From an uncultured Granulosicoccus sp. (GTDB lineage Bacteria > Pseudomonadota > Gammaproteobacteria > Granulosicoccales > Granulosicoccaceae): a stretch of 64,000 nucleotides of DNA. The notes under the pieces were generated by a model. It saw nothing but the letters and a program-made list of their open reading frames with translations. It was not told the origin of the DNA and did not search any database. This document shows, piece by piece, positions 32,751 through 42,362 of this stretch. The position numbers and the translations under genes are program-made. The first letter of the stretch is position 1. Each line of letters opens with the position of its first letter. Location of the stretch: positions 1 to 64,000 of the forward strand of contig CALDSR010000013.1 in assembly GCA_937924505.1 (NCBI GenBank), in the 5' to 3' direction.

Positions 32751-34603
32751 TTGATCAGCTCGTCCTGAGTGTTGAGATGATCGTCGTGCTGGCGTTGCTG
32801 GCGGTCACGATCGTTTTGTTTGCGTTTGAGATTGTCCGTGTTGATGTCGCCGCCATTTGCGTCATGGTGTTACTCGGTATCAGCACCATGATTCCGTGGA
32901 TCGAGCCCCTGATCTCACGCGAGGATCTCTTCTCCGGTTTTTCGAGCAACGCGGTAATTTCGGTCATTGCGGTCATGATCATTGGCGCAGGCCTCGATAA
33001 AACCGGCTTGATGGGCAAGTTGGCGGCCCTCATCCTGCAAAAAGGCGGCAAGACCGAGACACGTGTCATCCCGCTGGTCTCCGGTACCGTTGCGTTTATC
33101 TCCAGCTTTATGCAGAACATCGGTGCCGCCGCACTCTTTCTGCCAGTCGTCTCAAGAATTTCTGCACGAACCGAAATACCCATGTCACGTCTGCTGATGC
33201 CGATGGGTTTCTGCGCCATTCTCGGCGGCACCGCGACGATGATCGGGTCTAGCCCCTTGATCCTGTTGAACGATCTGCTGCTGTCATCGAACAAGACACT
33301 GTCGGCGGATCAACAGATGGAAACCTTCAGTCTGTTCTCCGTAACACCCATCGGGATTGCACTGGTGGCCACCGGCATCGTGTACTTCGTGATAGCCGGA
33401 CGCTTTGTGTTACCGCGTGTCAACACGTCCGATACTGCGCGTACTTCTCGTGCCTCTGAATACTTCGAGAAAGTGTATGGCATCAGCGGTGAACTCCTCG
33501 AAGTCCGGGTCACGGACGACAGTCCGCAAGTCGGTCAGAGTATCCACCAGGTTGAAGAAAACAACCCGAACACCCCATTGATGCTGGCCCTGTACAGCGG
33601 CGATGTCGTCAAGGTTCCACCAGACCGCGAGGAGATGATCTGGGTCAATACCCGACTGGGCTTGATGGGTGACAAGCGGCAGATCGAAACGTTTTGTGCC
33701 GAGAACAAATGGGAAGTCAAGGGCGAACCCGATCGCTTTGCTGACGTATTGAATGCACAGCATGGTGGTATCGCTGAAATCGTTGTTCCACCAGGCTCCA
33801 GTCTGATTGGCAAGACGATTGGTGACATAAAACCACGTCGCAGCTTTGGTACGAATATTCTGCAGATCTATCGCACCGAAGAAGTCATCAAGCGCGGATT
33901 TCGTGACCAGGTATTACAGGCCGGCGACACCTTGGTCGTACACGCCAGCTGGAAAGATCTCAGTGCACTGGCGCGCAACCGCGATTTTGTACTGGCAACC
34001 GATGTGAAGTATGAGGATGTCAGAAGCAACAAGATCAAGGAAGCATTGATCTTTTTTGGTCTCGCCCTCGGCCTGTTCCTGTTGACTGACAGCTTGTCGG
34101 TCTCATTGCTGACAGGTGCCGTCGGCATGATTCTGTCCGGCGTTTTGACGATCGATGAAGCCTACGAATCTGTCAGCTGGCAAACCGTATTTTTATTGGC
34201 AAGTCTAATACCCCTTGGAATTGCGGTTGACCAAACCGGCACCGCCGCATGGATCGCACAGGAAATACTGTTGCTGGTCGGTGATGTGCCCAACTGGGTT
34301 TTGCAAGTCGTCATCGCACTGCTGGCGACATTCTTTACATTGGTGATGTCAAATATCGGCGCGACGGTGCTACTGGTACCGTTGGCTGTCAACATCGCCA
34401 TCGCGATTGGCGCCGACCCCGCCGTCTTTGCATTGACGGTTGCGATCTCAACATCGAATTCCTTTTTGATACCCACCCATCAGGTCAATGCCCTGCTGAT
34501 GGGCCCCGGCGGCTACAAGGTTGCAGACTTCATGCGTGCCGGTGGCATCATGACGATGCTGTTTCTGATCGTCAGCCTGCTGATGCTGAATGTGTTGTTC
34601 TAA
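32747..34603 (+). CDS. SLC13/ArsB-like transporter with two TrkA-C domains
   Basis: 618 residues. Two blocks of membrane helices (about 1-215 and 425-618) flank a cytosolic part with two TrkA-C (RCK_C) domains, seen in GELLEVRVTDDSPQVGQSIH and GGIAEIVVPPGSSLIGKTIG. The membrane part resembles the divalent anion:sodium symporter superfamily, with FMQNIGAAALFLPV and MSNIGATVLLVPLAVNIAIA as paired hairpin motifs. The family moves sulfate or dicarboxylates; the exact substrate cannot be told. It overlaps trmB by 4 bases and the convergent DUF3857 gene by 32. Confidence 0.88.
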   Translation: MIDQLVLSVEMIVVLALLAVTIVLFAFEIVRVDVAAICVMVLLGISTMIPWIEPLISREDLFSGFSSNAVISVIAVMIIGAGLDKTGLMGKLAALILQKGGKTETRVIPLVSGTVAFISSFMQNIGAAALFLPVVSRISARTEIPMSRLLMPMGFCAILGGTATMIGSSPLILLNDLLLSSNKTLSADQQMETFSLFSVTPIGIALVATGIVYFVIAGRFVLPRVNTSDTARTSRASEYFEKVYGISGELLEVRVTDDSPQVGQSIHQVEENNPNTPLMLALYSGDVVKVPPDREEMIWVNTRLGLMGDKRQIETFCAENKWEVKGEPDRFADVLNAQHGGIAEIVVPPGSSLIGKTIGDIKPRRSFGTNILQIYRTEEVIKRGFRDQVLQAGDTLVVHASWKDLSALARNRDFVLATDVKYEDVRSNKIKEALIFFGLALGLFLLTDSLSVSLLTGAVGMILSGVLTIDEAYESVSWQTVFLLASLIPLGIAVDQTGTAAWIAQEILLLVGDVPNWVLQVVIALLATFFTLVMSNIGATVLLVPLAVNIAIAIGADPAVFALTVAISTSNSFLIPTHQVNALLMGPGGYKVADFMRAGGIMTMLFLIVSLLMLNVLF

Positions 34604-36884
34604 CGTCCTCACTACCGGCCTTGTCCAGACGCCGAAACGCGAGCAACAGGCAGAGCCAGGTTAAAAAGGCTGTAACGGCAATAACCCCTGCGATTAACAA
34701 GCCTTCGGATTGCAGCGTGCTACCCGCCACCGGCGCTTGACTGTTGTTGTTGTTTTTCTCTGCATTGGTATCGAGTTTTGCCGCGGCCATACTCGGTGTG
34801 TTCTCAACATAGAAGCTCGCGGCATCCTCGATGTCCAACACCGCACGACGGTATGCAGCGAGATCTTCTCCGGCAACCTCATCGACCTTGGTTTCGTAAT
34901 GCATCGACACGGTCAGACGAGTCCCGCTCGCATCGAGTTCATGCGATTTTCTGAAACTCATCCATTCATTGTCAATTTCCGCATCAAGATCGTCGAGACG
35001 CAAGCTGGACGGCAAGAACACATGCCAGGTTTCATCGACGACCACCGGGTGCATCAGCGCATAGGGTTGCACGCGACCTGAAATTTTACTCGGCTTATCC
35101 AGATACCCGATGATTTCATCTCCGTACACCCAAAGATACTCATCGACATTCTCATCGTTAAGCCAGATATCATCAAAACTGTAGGCTTCAGAAATCTCGA
35201 GGAGTCCCCCGTCACGCTCTGTAAAAGCCGGCAGGCGATCTGCCACAATGCCTGCAAAAAAGTCTTCGTAGTACTTTTCGTAGTCTGCGCGCAGTGTCCT
35301 TGGTCCGTCAGTGTCAAGGCGATAGCGAATGGATTCTGCCAAGGATCCGATTCGTTGTGTTTCGACGGCAAGACTATGTGGCTCGTCAGCATTTGGGGCC
35401 ACAGTCAACGTCTTGGTGACGTTCAATCGCTTGCCGGACTGTTCGGCGCTCATGGTGGTCAACTCGGTGGTGTCGGCTGACAGCACTAAGGCACGCCCAT
35501 AATTCGGTTCGTGAAATTCACCCAAAGCCCCCTTCTGATAACCGATGGTTGGATCGATGAAGTGTGACTTGCCCTCATGCGAGACATGCACAATGACATG
35601 ATCAAACGCATGCAAGCGTAACGGGTAATGATCCGCGTCCAGACTGCGATTGGTATTCACCAGGGCAGCTTGCGCATCGATCTCAAGTTCGTTCAGTAAG
35701 GAAATCAACAGCAGCGTCTTGTCTTTGCAGTCGCCGTATCGCCTGCCGAGCGTTTCTTGCGGCCGTGACGGCCAATGCGAATTGGTCCCAAGCTCGACAC
35801 CAAAGTACCGCACCTCATCCTGTACCCATTTGAGCGCCGCGCCAATCTGCGCCGCCCTGTCATCATGAGCCGAGCGAATGACACTGGCAATCGTGACCAG
35901 TTCAGGTGCTGTGTCCTTGGGCAGTTGGTACATGGGCAAGGCCCAATCGTTGACCGACTTCCAGTCAGGCATATCACTGAACACAATAGTGCCGCTTTCA
36001 ACATGTCGACTGGGTACATAGTCCTCGTATTCAGTCTCAGGAATACCGTACTGATCAAGAACCACCTCTTCAACCAGGTTTTCCCGCGTGATAGTCAGTG
36101 GCAGTTCAGGTCCACGTACGCGGCGATAAAATGGCCGGCTTGTCGAGCTTAGGATGCGTGTGTATTTCCGATCCAGGGCAACGCTTCGTTCGGTGCGAAT
36201 CATGATTTCGCGGTTGTCGGCGAGAATGGGATTCTCACCGGCCAGACTGTAGGCATAACGGACTGTGTCCCCGACCCGTACATCGTCGAGTACGATCGCC
36301 AGCGTCTGCGTGCCATCATAGATCAGCGCATCAAGCTCCTGTTCGCGTTGCAACACGGTACGCCGTGATGTCGGCAGCTTGTCAATGATGTCCGTTCCTC
36401 GCAGGACCCTGATCTCATGCAAGGTCAGCTTTTCATAGCTCGGATCAAAACCGATTTCAATCGTCGAGTAGTTTTCCACACCATAACGGTTGGTCAACTC
36501 GAATTCGGTAGCGAAGTAAGAGGAACTCTGACCGCGTTCCACACCGTTGTACTGATAGTCTTGCAGCCGGCTGCGAAACCCATAGCTGTCATCGGCAGTA
36601 CGTTCGAGATCGGGGTCAAAGGGGGTGGCAGGTTTTACCCAGCCTGCAGGCGCACCGATCACGTACTCAAGCGCATTGTTCCCATAGGTCCCGCTTTGCA
36701 AGGCGCTGGTATCGGGAGTGGCCAGACTCGCATAGGCCTGTGCACGGGTATTCAAGGCGTCGTTGGCATGCGCCGGCGCACCAGTCATCAGCACTGAGCT
36801 TGCGATGCTGATGCTGACCAGTGTCGGGGCACACGAGACCAGACAAGCCGCCAGGGCTCGGGAGCGTTCAAGGTATGTTTTCAA
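34572..36884 (-). CDS. Exported DUF3857 and transglutaminase-like protein
   Basis: 770 residues. A signal peptide ends with APAHA (about 41). The DUF3857 domain follows, then a transglutaminase-like core with Cys386 in RRYGDCKDKTLLL, His in HAFDHVIVHV and Asp in HFIDPTIGYQ. A membrane segment is near the C-terminus (about 725-752). It therefore probably sits in the periplasm, anchored by its C-terminus. The substrate is unknown. A paralogue without a signal peptide is at 52078-54261. It follows metA on the minus strand after 75 bp. Confidence 0.88.
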   Translation of the reverse strand: MKTYLERSRALAACLVSCAPTLVSISIASSVLMTGAPAHANDALNTRAQAYASLATPDTSALQSGTYGNNALEYVIGAPAGWVKPATPFDPDLERTADDSYGFRSRLQDYQYNGVERGQSSSYFATEFELTNRYGVENYSTIEIGFDPSYEKLTLHEIRVLRGTDIIDKLPTSRRTVLQREQELDALIYDGTQTLAIVLDDVRVGDTVRYAYSLAGENPILADNREIMIRTERSVALDRKYTRILSSTSRPFYRRVRGPELPLTITRENLVEEVVLDQYGIPETEYEDYVPSRHVESGTIVFSDMPDWKSVNDWALPMYQLPKDTAPELVTIASVIRSAHDDRAAQIGAALKWVQDEVRYFGVELGTNSHWPSRPQETLGRRYGDCKDKTLLLISLLNELEIDAQAALVNTNRSLDADHYPLRLHAFDHVIVHVSHEGKSHFIDPTIGYQKGALGEFHEPNYGRALVLSADTTELTTMSAEQSGKRLNVTKTLTVAPNADEPHSLAVETQRIGSLAESIRYRLDTDGPRTLRADYEKYYEDFFAGIVADRLPAFTERDGGLLEISEAYSFDDIWLNDENVDEYLWVYGDEIIGYLDKPSKISGRVQPYALMHPVVVDETWHVFLPSSLRLDDLDAEIDNEWMSFRKSHELDASGTRLTVSMHYETKVDEVAGEDLAAYRRAVLDIEDAASFYVENTPSMAAAKLDTNAEKNNNNSQAPVAGSTLQSEGLLIAGVIAVTAFLTWLCLLLAFRRLDKAGSEDVRTTHSASAG

Positions 36885-36959
36885 TTCGGTGCAACAGTTT
36901 TCGACATCATCTGTTGCTTTGGCGGCGGGAATCGCCGAATACTGCCAACTTTCCGCGCT

Positions 36960-38051
36960 TTACGTGAGCCGTGACACGTCGCCACGTAACCAGCCAAGCG
37001 GATCGTTGCGATCGACACCCTCCATAAAGGGTTTTCGCCGGTCACTATGGGTTATTTGATACACCAGTCCGATCCAGTTTCCGACCAGGGCCTCACCGCT
37101 GTCATGCCAGGTATTGTGAAGTCGTTCACGCAACAGATGCTCTGGAAACTCAGGTGGCCGTGCGCCCTCTTCCCGTGCCTTGATGACGCGGACGCGGTAC
37201 TCGTCCAGTAAGGCGCGTGAAAACTGGTCGAAGTAATTCGCAGGATACGGTGGATAGTGGTCAATCTTCCAGTTGATGTACAAGCCCACTTCTCGCTTGT
37301 ATTCCTTAAGCAGGCTGATCGAATCGTATTCCGGATGTCCCTGAAAGAACACGGTTCTGAATCCGTCAGGACTCACACTAAGCTGCACACCAGGCTCCTC
37401 ACCTTCGATCAATACGGGTAGCCCTGCCGATTCGAACTGTGCGCGAGTCACTTCATTGAAACGTGAATGTGGCACTGACAGTCGCGTGTTCGTATCACGC
37501 ACCAGTGGGTGATTTCGCAGCACCACTTCATGATCAAAAACACCCCAGCACTTCTGTTCTAGATTTCGACGCTTGAGTCCGTGACGGGCCAACACAACCG
37601 CGTGGGTTGCCAGACAAGAACACAGTGTTGACGTGACATGCTCGTCAGCCCAATTGATGACATCCAGCAAGGGGTCCCAGAAAATCTCCCGATCAAGGTG
37701 CGGCTCGGTCACATTGGCACCACTGATGATCAAGGCATCAAGCCCTTGCTCCTTGATGGCAGACAGCGGTTCGTAGAACGTTTCAATGTGTCGTCGCGCG
37801 GAATCACCACGAGGGATCTCATCGAGCGTAAAGGGGTGCACATAAAACTGCGAGATCGGATTGCTTGAACCGATCAATCGAAAGAATTGTCGTTCAGTGG
37901 CAGCCAGCGCCGCGTCTGGCATCATATTCAACAAACCGATATGCAAACCACGAATGTCCTGCTCTCGCGCCCGGCTTGGCGAAAGCACACGATAACCTTC
38001 ACCACGAAGGCGTTCGTAAGTCGGTAATTCGTTGTGAGCGACCAGTGGCAT
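36960..38051 (-). CDS. metA: Homoserine O-acyltransferase (MetA family)
   Basis: 363 residues. It acylates homoserine in methionine synthesis. The nucleophile is Cys146 (CSCLATHAVV), with His239 and Glu241 in GHPEYDS. By eye, the residue equivalent to E. coli Gly111, which sets succinyl versus acetyl donor use, is Thr115 (GANVTEP), so I do not fix the acyl donor. The gene follows the uncharacterised ATPase by 12 bp on the minus strand. Confidence 0.92.
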   Translation of the reverse strand: MPLVAHNELPTYERLRGEGYRVLSPSRAREQDIRGLHIGLLNMMPDAALAATERQFFRLIGSSNPISQFYVHPFTLDEIPRGDSARRHIETFYEPLSAIKEQGLDALIISGANVTEPHLDREIFWDPLLDVINWADEHVTSTLCSCLATHAVVLARHGLKRRNLEQKCWGVFDHEVVLRNHPLVRDTNTRLSVPHSRFNEVTRAQFESAGLPVLIEGEEPGVQLSVSPDGFRTVFFQGHPEYDSISLLKEYKREVGLYINWKIDHYPPYPANYFDQFSRALLDEYRVRVIKAREEGARPPEFPEHLLRERLHNTWHDSGEALVGNWIGLVYQITHSDRRKPFMEGVDRNDPLGWLRGDVSRLT

Positions 38052-38063
38052 CAGATTCGTTCG

Positions 38064-38903
38064 TCAGGCATCGAGCGCGTTGCCGATCAGGGTCAGAAAT
38101 TCGTCAGCATTGCTCACCTCGAAGGCGTCGCGCGCCTTGATCGCGTAACCATACTGCTTCGCTATCGCGGCATACCGCGGTACTCGCGCTCGAAACAGAT
38201 GCGGGAATACCCAGCGAACAAAATCAGCCGGGGCAATTTCGGTCGCAAATTGCAGACCCTTGTCACTCATATAAGCCGCCAGATGCTCATCCAGAAAAGC
38301 CTCGCGGTAATACAATGGTTTCGGATCAGCAGCAGCTCGTTCGATCAACGCTGCCTCATCATCAGGACTCGCCTCGATATAAATGATCAGGGAATTGTCA
38401 GCGACTGACTTGATGACCTCTGCATCATCCATCTCACAGAAGCTGCCACTCGCATCATTGAGAAAATGATCATAGCCATAAATGGTGCGAGCCTTGTCGA
38501 TAAAGGCACTGACATCCCTGGTTGCCTTGATCTCCGCATCGAGGTGCAATGCCTGGCGATACTTGAATTCTTCAAGCGCCAGGCCGCCTTCGTCCGGGTT
38601 GCCGAGCATGCCGAGGAAAGTCGACAGTGGTTTCAGATTGTCGACCGTAATGTTGTTGCTGATATAGATTGAATCAGACAACAGGAGTTCACGCAGAAAG
38701 GGCACCTGCATGGCCTTGGTTTTTATATTGTCGAGAATCGGCTCATCGAGATAGCGAGTGCCAATTCGGTAGTCGACTGAATAATGAAACCAGTCATCAT
38801 TGCGCAGCATGTTGGCAAGACGTGTCTTGCCAACACCCGACATGCCAAGCAACGTGACGCGCTTGCGCGGCCACGACAGGAACTCGTCGCGTGTCATTCG
38901 CAT
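38064..38903 (-). CDS. Uncharacterised P-loop ATPase next to metA
   Basis: 279 residues. A Walker A is near the N-terminus (VTLLGMSGVGKTRLANML), and the rest contains DYRIGTRYLDEPILDNIKTK and DPKPLYYREAFLDEHLA, which I know only from proteins annotated as ATPase. There is no membrane segment. It may be a kinase-like enzyme; nothing in the sequence names a substrate. It begins 3 bp after the YpfJ-like gene and ends 12 bp before metA, so all three are likely in one transcript. Confidence 0.8.
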   Translation of the reverse strand: MRMTRDEFLSWPRKRVTLLGMSGVGKTRLANMLRNDDWFHYSVDYRIGTRYLDEPILDNIKTKAMQVPFLRELLLSDSIYISNNITVDNLKPLSTFLGMLGNPDEGGLALEEFKYRQALHLDAEIKATRDVSAFIDKARTIYGYDHFLNDASGSFCEMDDAEVIKSVADNSLIIYIEASPDDEAALIERAAADPKPLYYREAFLDEHLAAYMSDKGLQFATEIAPADFVRWVFPHLFRARVPRYAAIAKQYGYAIKARDAFEVSNADEFLTLIGNALDA

Positions 38904-38906
38904 GGG

Positions 38907-39773
38907 TCAATTGAACGTGTCGCAGCTATTGGGATCACCGGTGTTCAATCCGCGATACAACCATTCCTGACGCTGCTGCGATGAACCATGTGTAAAAGCC
39001 TCGGGGCGAATACGCGCACCGGCCCGGCTCATCAGAGCATCATCACCGATCTTGGCAGCCGCGTTCATGCCTTCTTCGAGATCACCGGGTTCCAGCAACT
39101 GGCTGTCCTTGTGCGCATGGTGGGCCCAGACGCCGGCGTAGCAGTCGGCTTGCAATTCAGTAAGAACTGACAAACGGTTAGCATCCGTCTTGCTGACCGA
39201 ACGCTGGCGCTTTTGTACCGCCATCGACACACCCAACAGATTCTGTACGTGATGACCGACTTCGTGGGCGAGAACATAGGCTTGGGCGAAATCACCGCCG
39301 GCGCCCATTTTCTGTAATTCACGGAAGAAATTCAGATCGATGTAAACCTTGTAGTCACCCGGACAATAAAACGGACCCGCCGCGGAAGAAGTGTACCCAC
39401 ACGCCGAATTGACCCCGCCATCGAAGATGCGAAGCTTGGGTGCCTGATACTGCTTGCCGTTTTGTTGGAACAACTTCGCCCAGACATCTTCGTTGTACGC
39501 GAGCATGGTCGAGACAAAGGCTTTCGCTTCGTCATCAGCGCGCACCTGACCGGTACCACCCGGGGACAGTTGAGGCCGCTGCGCGACCTGACCGCCGCCG
39601 CCACTGAGCATGCCGGTGAGGTCAGTGCCAAAAAACAGACCCAGCAGCAACAGAATGATCCCTGCGCCACCACCGATTTTCATACCGCCGCCACCAGACA
39701 TTCTTGGCCTGCCACCACTCATGCCACGAGTGTCTTCTACGTTTGTACTACGGCGCCCTTTTCTCCAACGCAT
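38907..39773 (-). CDS. ypfJ: YpfJ-family zinc metallopeptidase
   Basis: 288 residues. A basic, Gly-rich N-terminus is followed by a membrane segment (about 33-50, GGAGIILLLLGLFFG). The catalytic zinc motif is HEVGHHVQ (HExxH) in LAHEVGHHVQNLLGVS, and the third ligand is expected in LSVLTELQADCYAGVWAH. It is a neutral zinc metallopeptidase of unknown substrate, tethered to the inner membrane. Divergent from tatD; starts the minus-strand run that includes metA. Confidence 0.9.
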   Translation of the reverse strand: MRWRKGRRSTNVEDTRGMSGGRPRMSGGGGMKIGGGAGIILLLLGLFFGTDLTGMLSGGGGQVAQRPQLSPGGTGQVRADDEAKAFVSTMLAYNEDVWAKLFQQNGKQYQAPKLRIFDGGVNSACGYTSSAAGPFYCPGDYKVYIDLNFFRELQKMGAGGDFAQAYVLAHEVGHHVQNLLGVSMAVQKRQRSVSKTDANRLSVLTELQADCYAGVWAHHAHKDSQLLEPGDLEEGMNAAAKIGDDALMSRAGARIRPEAFTHGSSQQRQEWLYRGLNTGDPNSCDTFN

Positions 39774-39881
39774 TGCTGCTCTCCAAATCCTTCATTACCA
39801 CGCTGGAAACTGACTGGACAGTTCCGCCACGATGGTAGATTGTTACACGTTTCGCGATGTGTATCAGGCCAGTTGCAGACA

Positions 39882-40700
39882 ATGCTTACTCAGTCGACGC
39901 CAGCACTAATAGATAGCCACGTTCATACCGACGATGAACGACTGAAAGCTGACAGACCCGCGGTGCTGCATGCCGCCCGGAAGGCCAATGTGGTGGCCCA
40001 GGTGGTCCCGGCCATCAGCCAGCGCCTGTGGCCTCGCGTCAAGGCGGTTTGCGAGGCAGAGAGCGACCTGTACGCCTGCTACGGGCTGCACCCCTGTTTC
40101 TGCGACGAGCATTTGGACGCACATATTGAGGAGCTGCCATTGTGGCTCGGACGAGAGCGCCCGGTTGCTGTCGGTGAGTGCGGGCTTGATTACCAGATTG
40201 TCGATGCTGATCGGGCCCAACAGCAACACCTGTTCAGCGCCCAACTGGCACTGGCCCGCGAATTCGATCTACCCATCGTGATCCATGCGCGACGCGCCGT
40301 CGAAGATGTCATCCGCATGATTCGTTCTTCGGGCCATTATCGTGGCCTGGTGCATAGCTTCAATGGCTCGGCACAGCAGGCCAGTCGTTTGATCGATCTT
40401 GGCTACAAGCTGAGCTTTGGCGGAGCAGTTACCTATTCACGTGCCAAGCGTCTGCGCGAGATGATTCGCACGTTGCCTCTCGATGCCATACTGCTGGAAA
40501 CGGACGCACCTGATCAGACCGACCAAAACCATAGCGGCCAGCGTAACGAACCGGCCTACCTCGTTGACGTGTGGAAAGCGATCAGCGGGCTTCGCGATGA
40601 AAACGCCGATGAAATCGCCCGCGCAACGACCGCCAACGCAATAGAACTGTTTCGACTCCCATTGAACATCGACGTCGATTCACTCGTGGCCGAACACTGA
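39882..40700 (+). CDS. TatD-family metal-dependent hydrolase
   Basis: 272 residues, TIM barrel. DSHVHTDD (HxH metal ligands), AVGECGLDY (Glu), IVIHARRA (His), LVHSFNGSA (His) and LLETDAPD (Asp) are all in order. Family members are 3'-5' exonucleases or D-aminoacyl-tRNA-like hydrolases. The open frame extends upstream to 39462, antisense to ypfJ, so I use the ATG at 39882 just before the conserved region. The phzF-like gene follows after 11 bp. Confidence 0.92.
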   Translation: MLTQSTPALIDSHVHTDDERLKADRPAVLHAARKANVVAQVVPAISQRLWPRVKAVCEAESDLYACYGLHPCFCDEHLDAHIEELPLWLGRERPVAVGECGLDYQIVDADRAQQQHLFSAQLALAREFDLPIVIHARRAVEDVIRMIRSSGHYRGLVHSFNGSAQQASRLIDLGYKLSFGGAVTYSRAKRLREMIRTLPLDAILLETDAPDQTDQNHSGQRNEPAYLVDVWKAISGLRDENADEIARATTANAIELFRLPLNIDVDSLVAEH

Positions 40701-40711
40701 CGAGCCCCCTC

Positions 40712-41557
40712 ATGACAACAAAACGTCGATTCATCCAGTGTGATGTATTCGCATCAACACCCACCAAAGGTAATGCCCTGGCGGTGGTCGTTGACGCGGA
40801 AGGCATGACTGATGCGGACATGGCAAGCTTTGCGCGCTGGACCAATCTGGCCGAAACCACTTTTTTATTCTCACCAGAGCATCCCGACGCCGACTACAAG
40901 GTGCGCATCTTTACACCGACACGTGAAATGCCATTTGCCGGTCATCCCACCTTGGGAAGTTGCGCTGCGTGGTTACACAGTGGTGGTGCACCAGCAACAG
41001 CCGGGATCGTCAGGCAAGAATGTCTGATTGGCCTCGTTGATATTGATTTGACGGGTGCTCGCCCAGCGTTTGTGGCACCACCAACGATCATCGAACGTTT
41101 ACCTGACGCCAATGCAAACGCCATCATTGAACGCCTTGCGCTACCGGCAGACAAGGTCGTTGGTACAAGCTTGCTGAACAATGGTCCGGTTTGGCAAGTG
41201 ATCGAACTGGCATCTGCTGCCGATGTTCTTGGCGTTGATTCGTCACAGCTACGTTGGCCGGCATTCAAAGCCATCGGTTTGATCGGGAAGCAAGACGATG
41301 CCCATGATTGTGACTATGAAGTCCGCATGCTCGCACCCTCCAGCGGCATGAGTGAGGACCCGATCACGGGTTCACTGAACTCGGCCTTGGCACACTGGCT
41401 GGACAGTCAAAACCGACTTGAAAATGACTTGCTTATTGCACAAGGCACCAGCATTGACCGACATGGTCGCGTGTATATCAGCAAGCATAAAACCGATGGA
41501 TTGATTCGTATTGGTGGCGAATCGCATATTCTGATTGAGGGGTTTGTGGAGCTGTAG
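40712..41557 (+). CDS. PhzF-family isomerase-like protein
   Basis: 281 residues. CDVFASTPTKGNALAVVVDA is the family start, with the acid in WTNLAETTFLF (Glu), and FTPTREMPFAGHPTLGS and the C-terminal SEDPITGSLNSALAHWL. PhzF isomerises an intermediate of phenazine synthesis, but most homologues outside phenazine clusters have unknown substrates. No other phenazine gene is here. It forms a pair with tatD. Confidence 0.9.
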   Translation: MTTKRRFIQCDVFASTPTKGNALAVVVDAEGMTDADMASFARWTNLAETTFLFSPEHPDADYKVRIFTPTREMPFAGHPTLGSCAAWLHSGGAPATAGIVRQECLIGLVDIDLTGARPAFVAPPTIIERLPDANANAIIERLALPADKVVGTSLLNNGPVWQVIELASAADVLGVDSSQLRWPAFKAIGLIGKQDDAHDCDYEVRMLAPSSGMSEDPITGSLNSALAHWLDSQNRLENDLLIAQGTSIDRHGRVYISKHKTDGLIRIGGESHILIEGFVEL

Positions 41558-41580
41558 ACGCTAACACGATTCCTAGAGAA

Positions 41581-42348
41581 CTAAGGGTTACCTTCGTCGA
41601 GTAGTTGCGTCAGCATCCCATCAGGGTTGTTCAAAAACTGACGAGTTATTTGAAAGTGCTCTGTATCCTCGTAAACGGTTTTCTTAATACCGTTTTCAGT
41701 GATGAGTTGAATGTCAGCATCAGGATAGGCCATCAATATCGGTGAATGAGTCGCAATGATGAACTGGCAGTTTCTCTCGACAAGTTCCTTTATACGGACC
41801 AGCATCGACAACTGCCGAGACGGCGACAAGGCAGCTTCCGGTTCGTCAAGTACGAAAAGAGAATCATTCGAAAAACGGTTCATCATCAAGGCCATGAATG
41901 ATTCTCCATGGGATTGCTGATGTAACGATTTCCCACCATAAGAATCCTTGATCGGTGGTGAATAAGCGGGCTCTTCATCAAGTGCGTCGATCTCGCTGGC
42001 GACGTTGAAGAAACTTTCTGCTCGTAAGAAAAATCCATCACGTGCTCTGGCCACACCCCGAGACAAACGCAGGTATTCGTGTAATTCAGAATGAGATTCA
42101 CGCGTTGAAAATCCGAAGTTCCTGGTCCCTCCTTCGGGATTGAAACCCCAGGCGATCGCGATCGCTTCGAGTAAGGTTGATTTTCCTGAACCGTTCTCAC
42201 CAACAAGAAAGGTAACGTTCGGATGCAAACGCAGTGATTCAAAGTCCTTGATGGCCGGCAGAGAAAAAGGATACGCAGAAAAGTCTGGTGCCTTTTCCTG
42301 TTTGAGCCTGATCTCTATCAAGAACTGGCGACTGACTCCGTCGATCAC
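41581..42348 (-). CDS. AAA (ABC-type) ATPase of unknown role
   Basis: 255 residues. Walker A is FLVGENGSGKSTLLEAIA, and SLFVLDEPEAALSPSRQL carries Walker B and the D-loop. FIIATHSPILMAYP is the switch His. It has no membrane or nuclease domain. Proteins of this type are single-gene relatives of the OLD/RecF-like ATPases. GTG start at 42348 with a near-perfect AAGGAGG 4 bases upstream. It is last in the glyQ-glyS-gmhB-plsC run, 14 bp after plsC. Confidence 0.88.
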   Translation of the reverse strand: MIDGVSRQFLIEIRLKQEKAPDFSAYPFSLPAIKDFESLRLHPNVTFLVGENGSGKSTLLEAIAIAWGFNPEGGTRNFGFSTRESHSELHEYLRLSRGVARARDGFFLRAESFFNVASEIDALDEEPAYSPPIKDSYGGKSLHQQSHGESFMALMMNRFSNDSLFVLDEPEAALSPSRQLSMLVRIKELVERNCQFIIATHSPILMAYPDADIQLITENGIKKTVYEDTEHFQITRQFLNNPDGMLTQLLDEGNP

Positions 42349-42362
42349 CTCACCTCCTTAGC

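Noticed and set aside
39462..39881. Upstream extension of the TatD frame
   Set aside because: It is antisense to the ypfJ-like gene, and the product before 39882 shows no family similarity. The ATG at 39882 fits.
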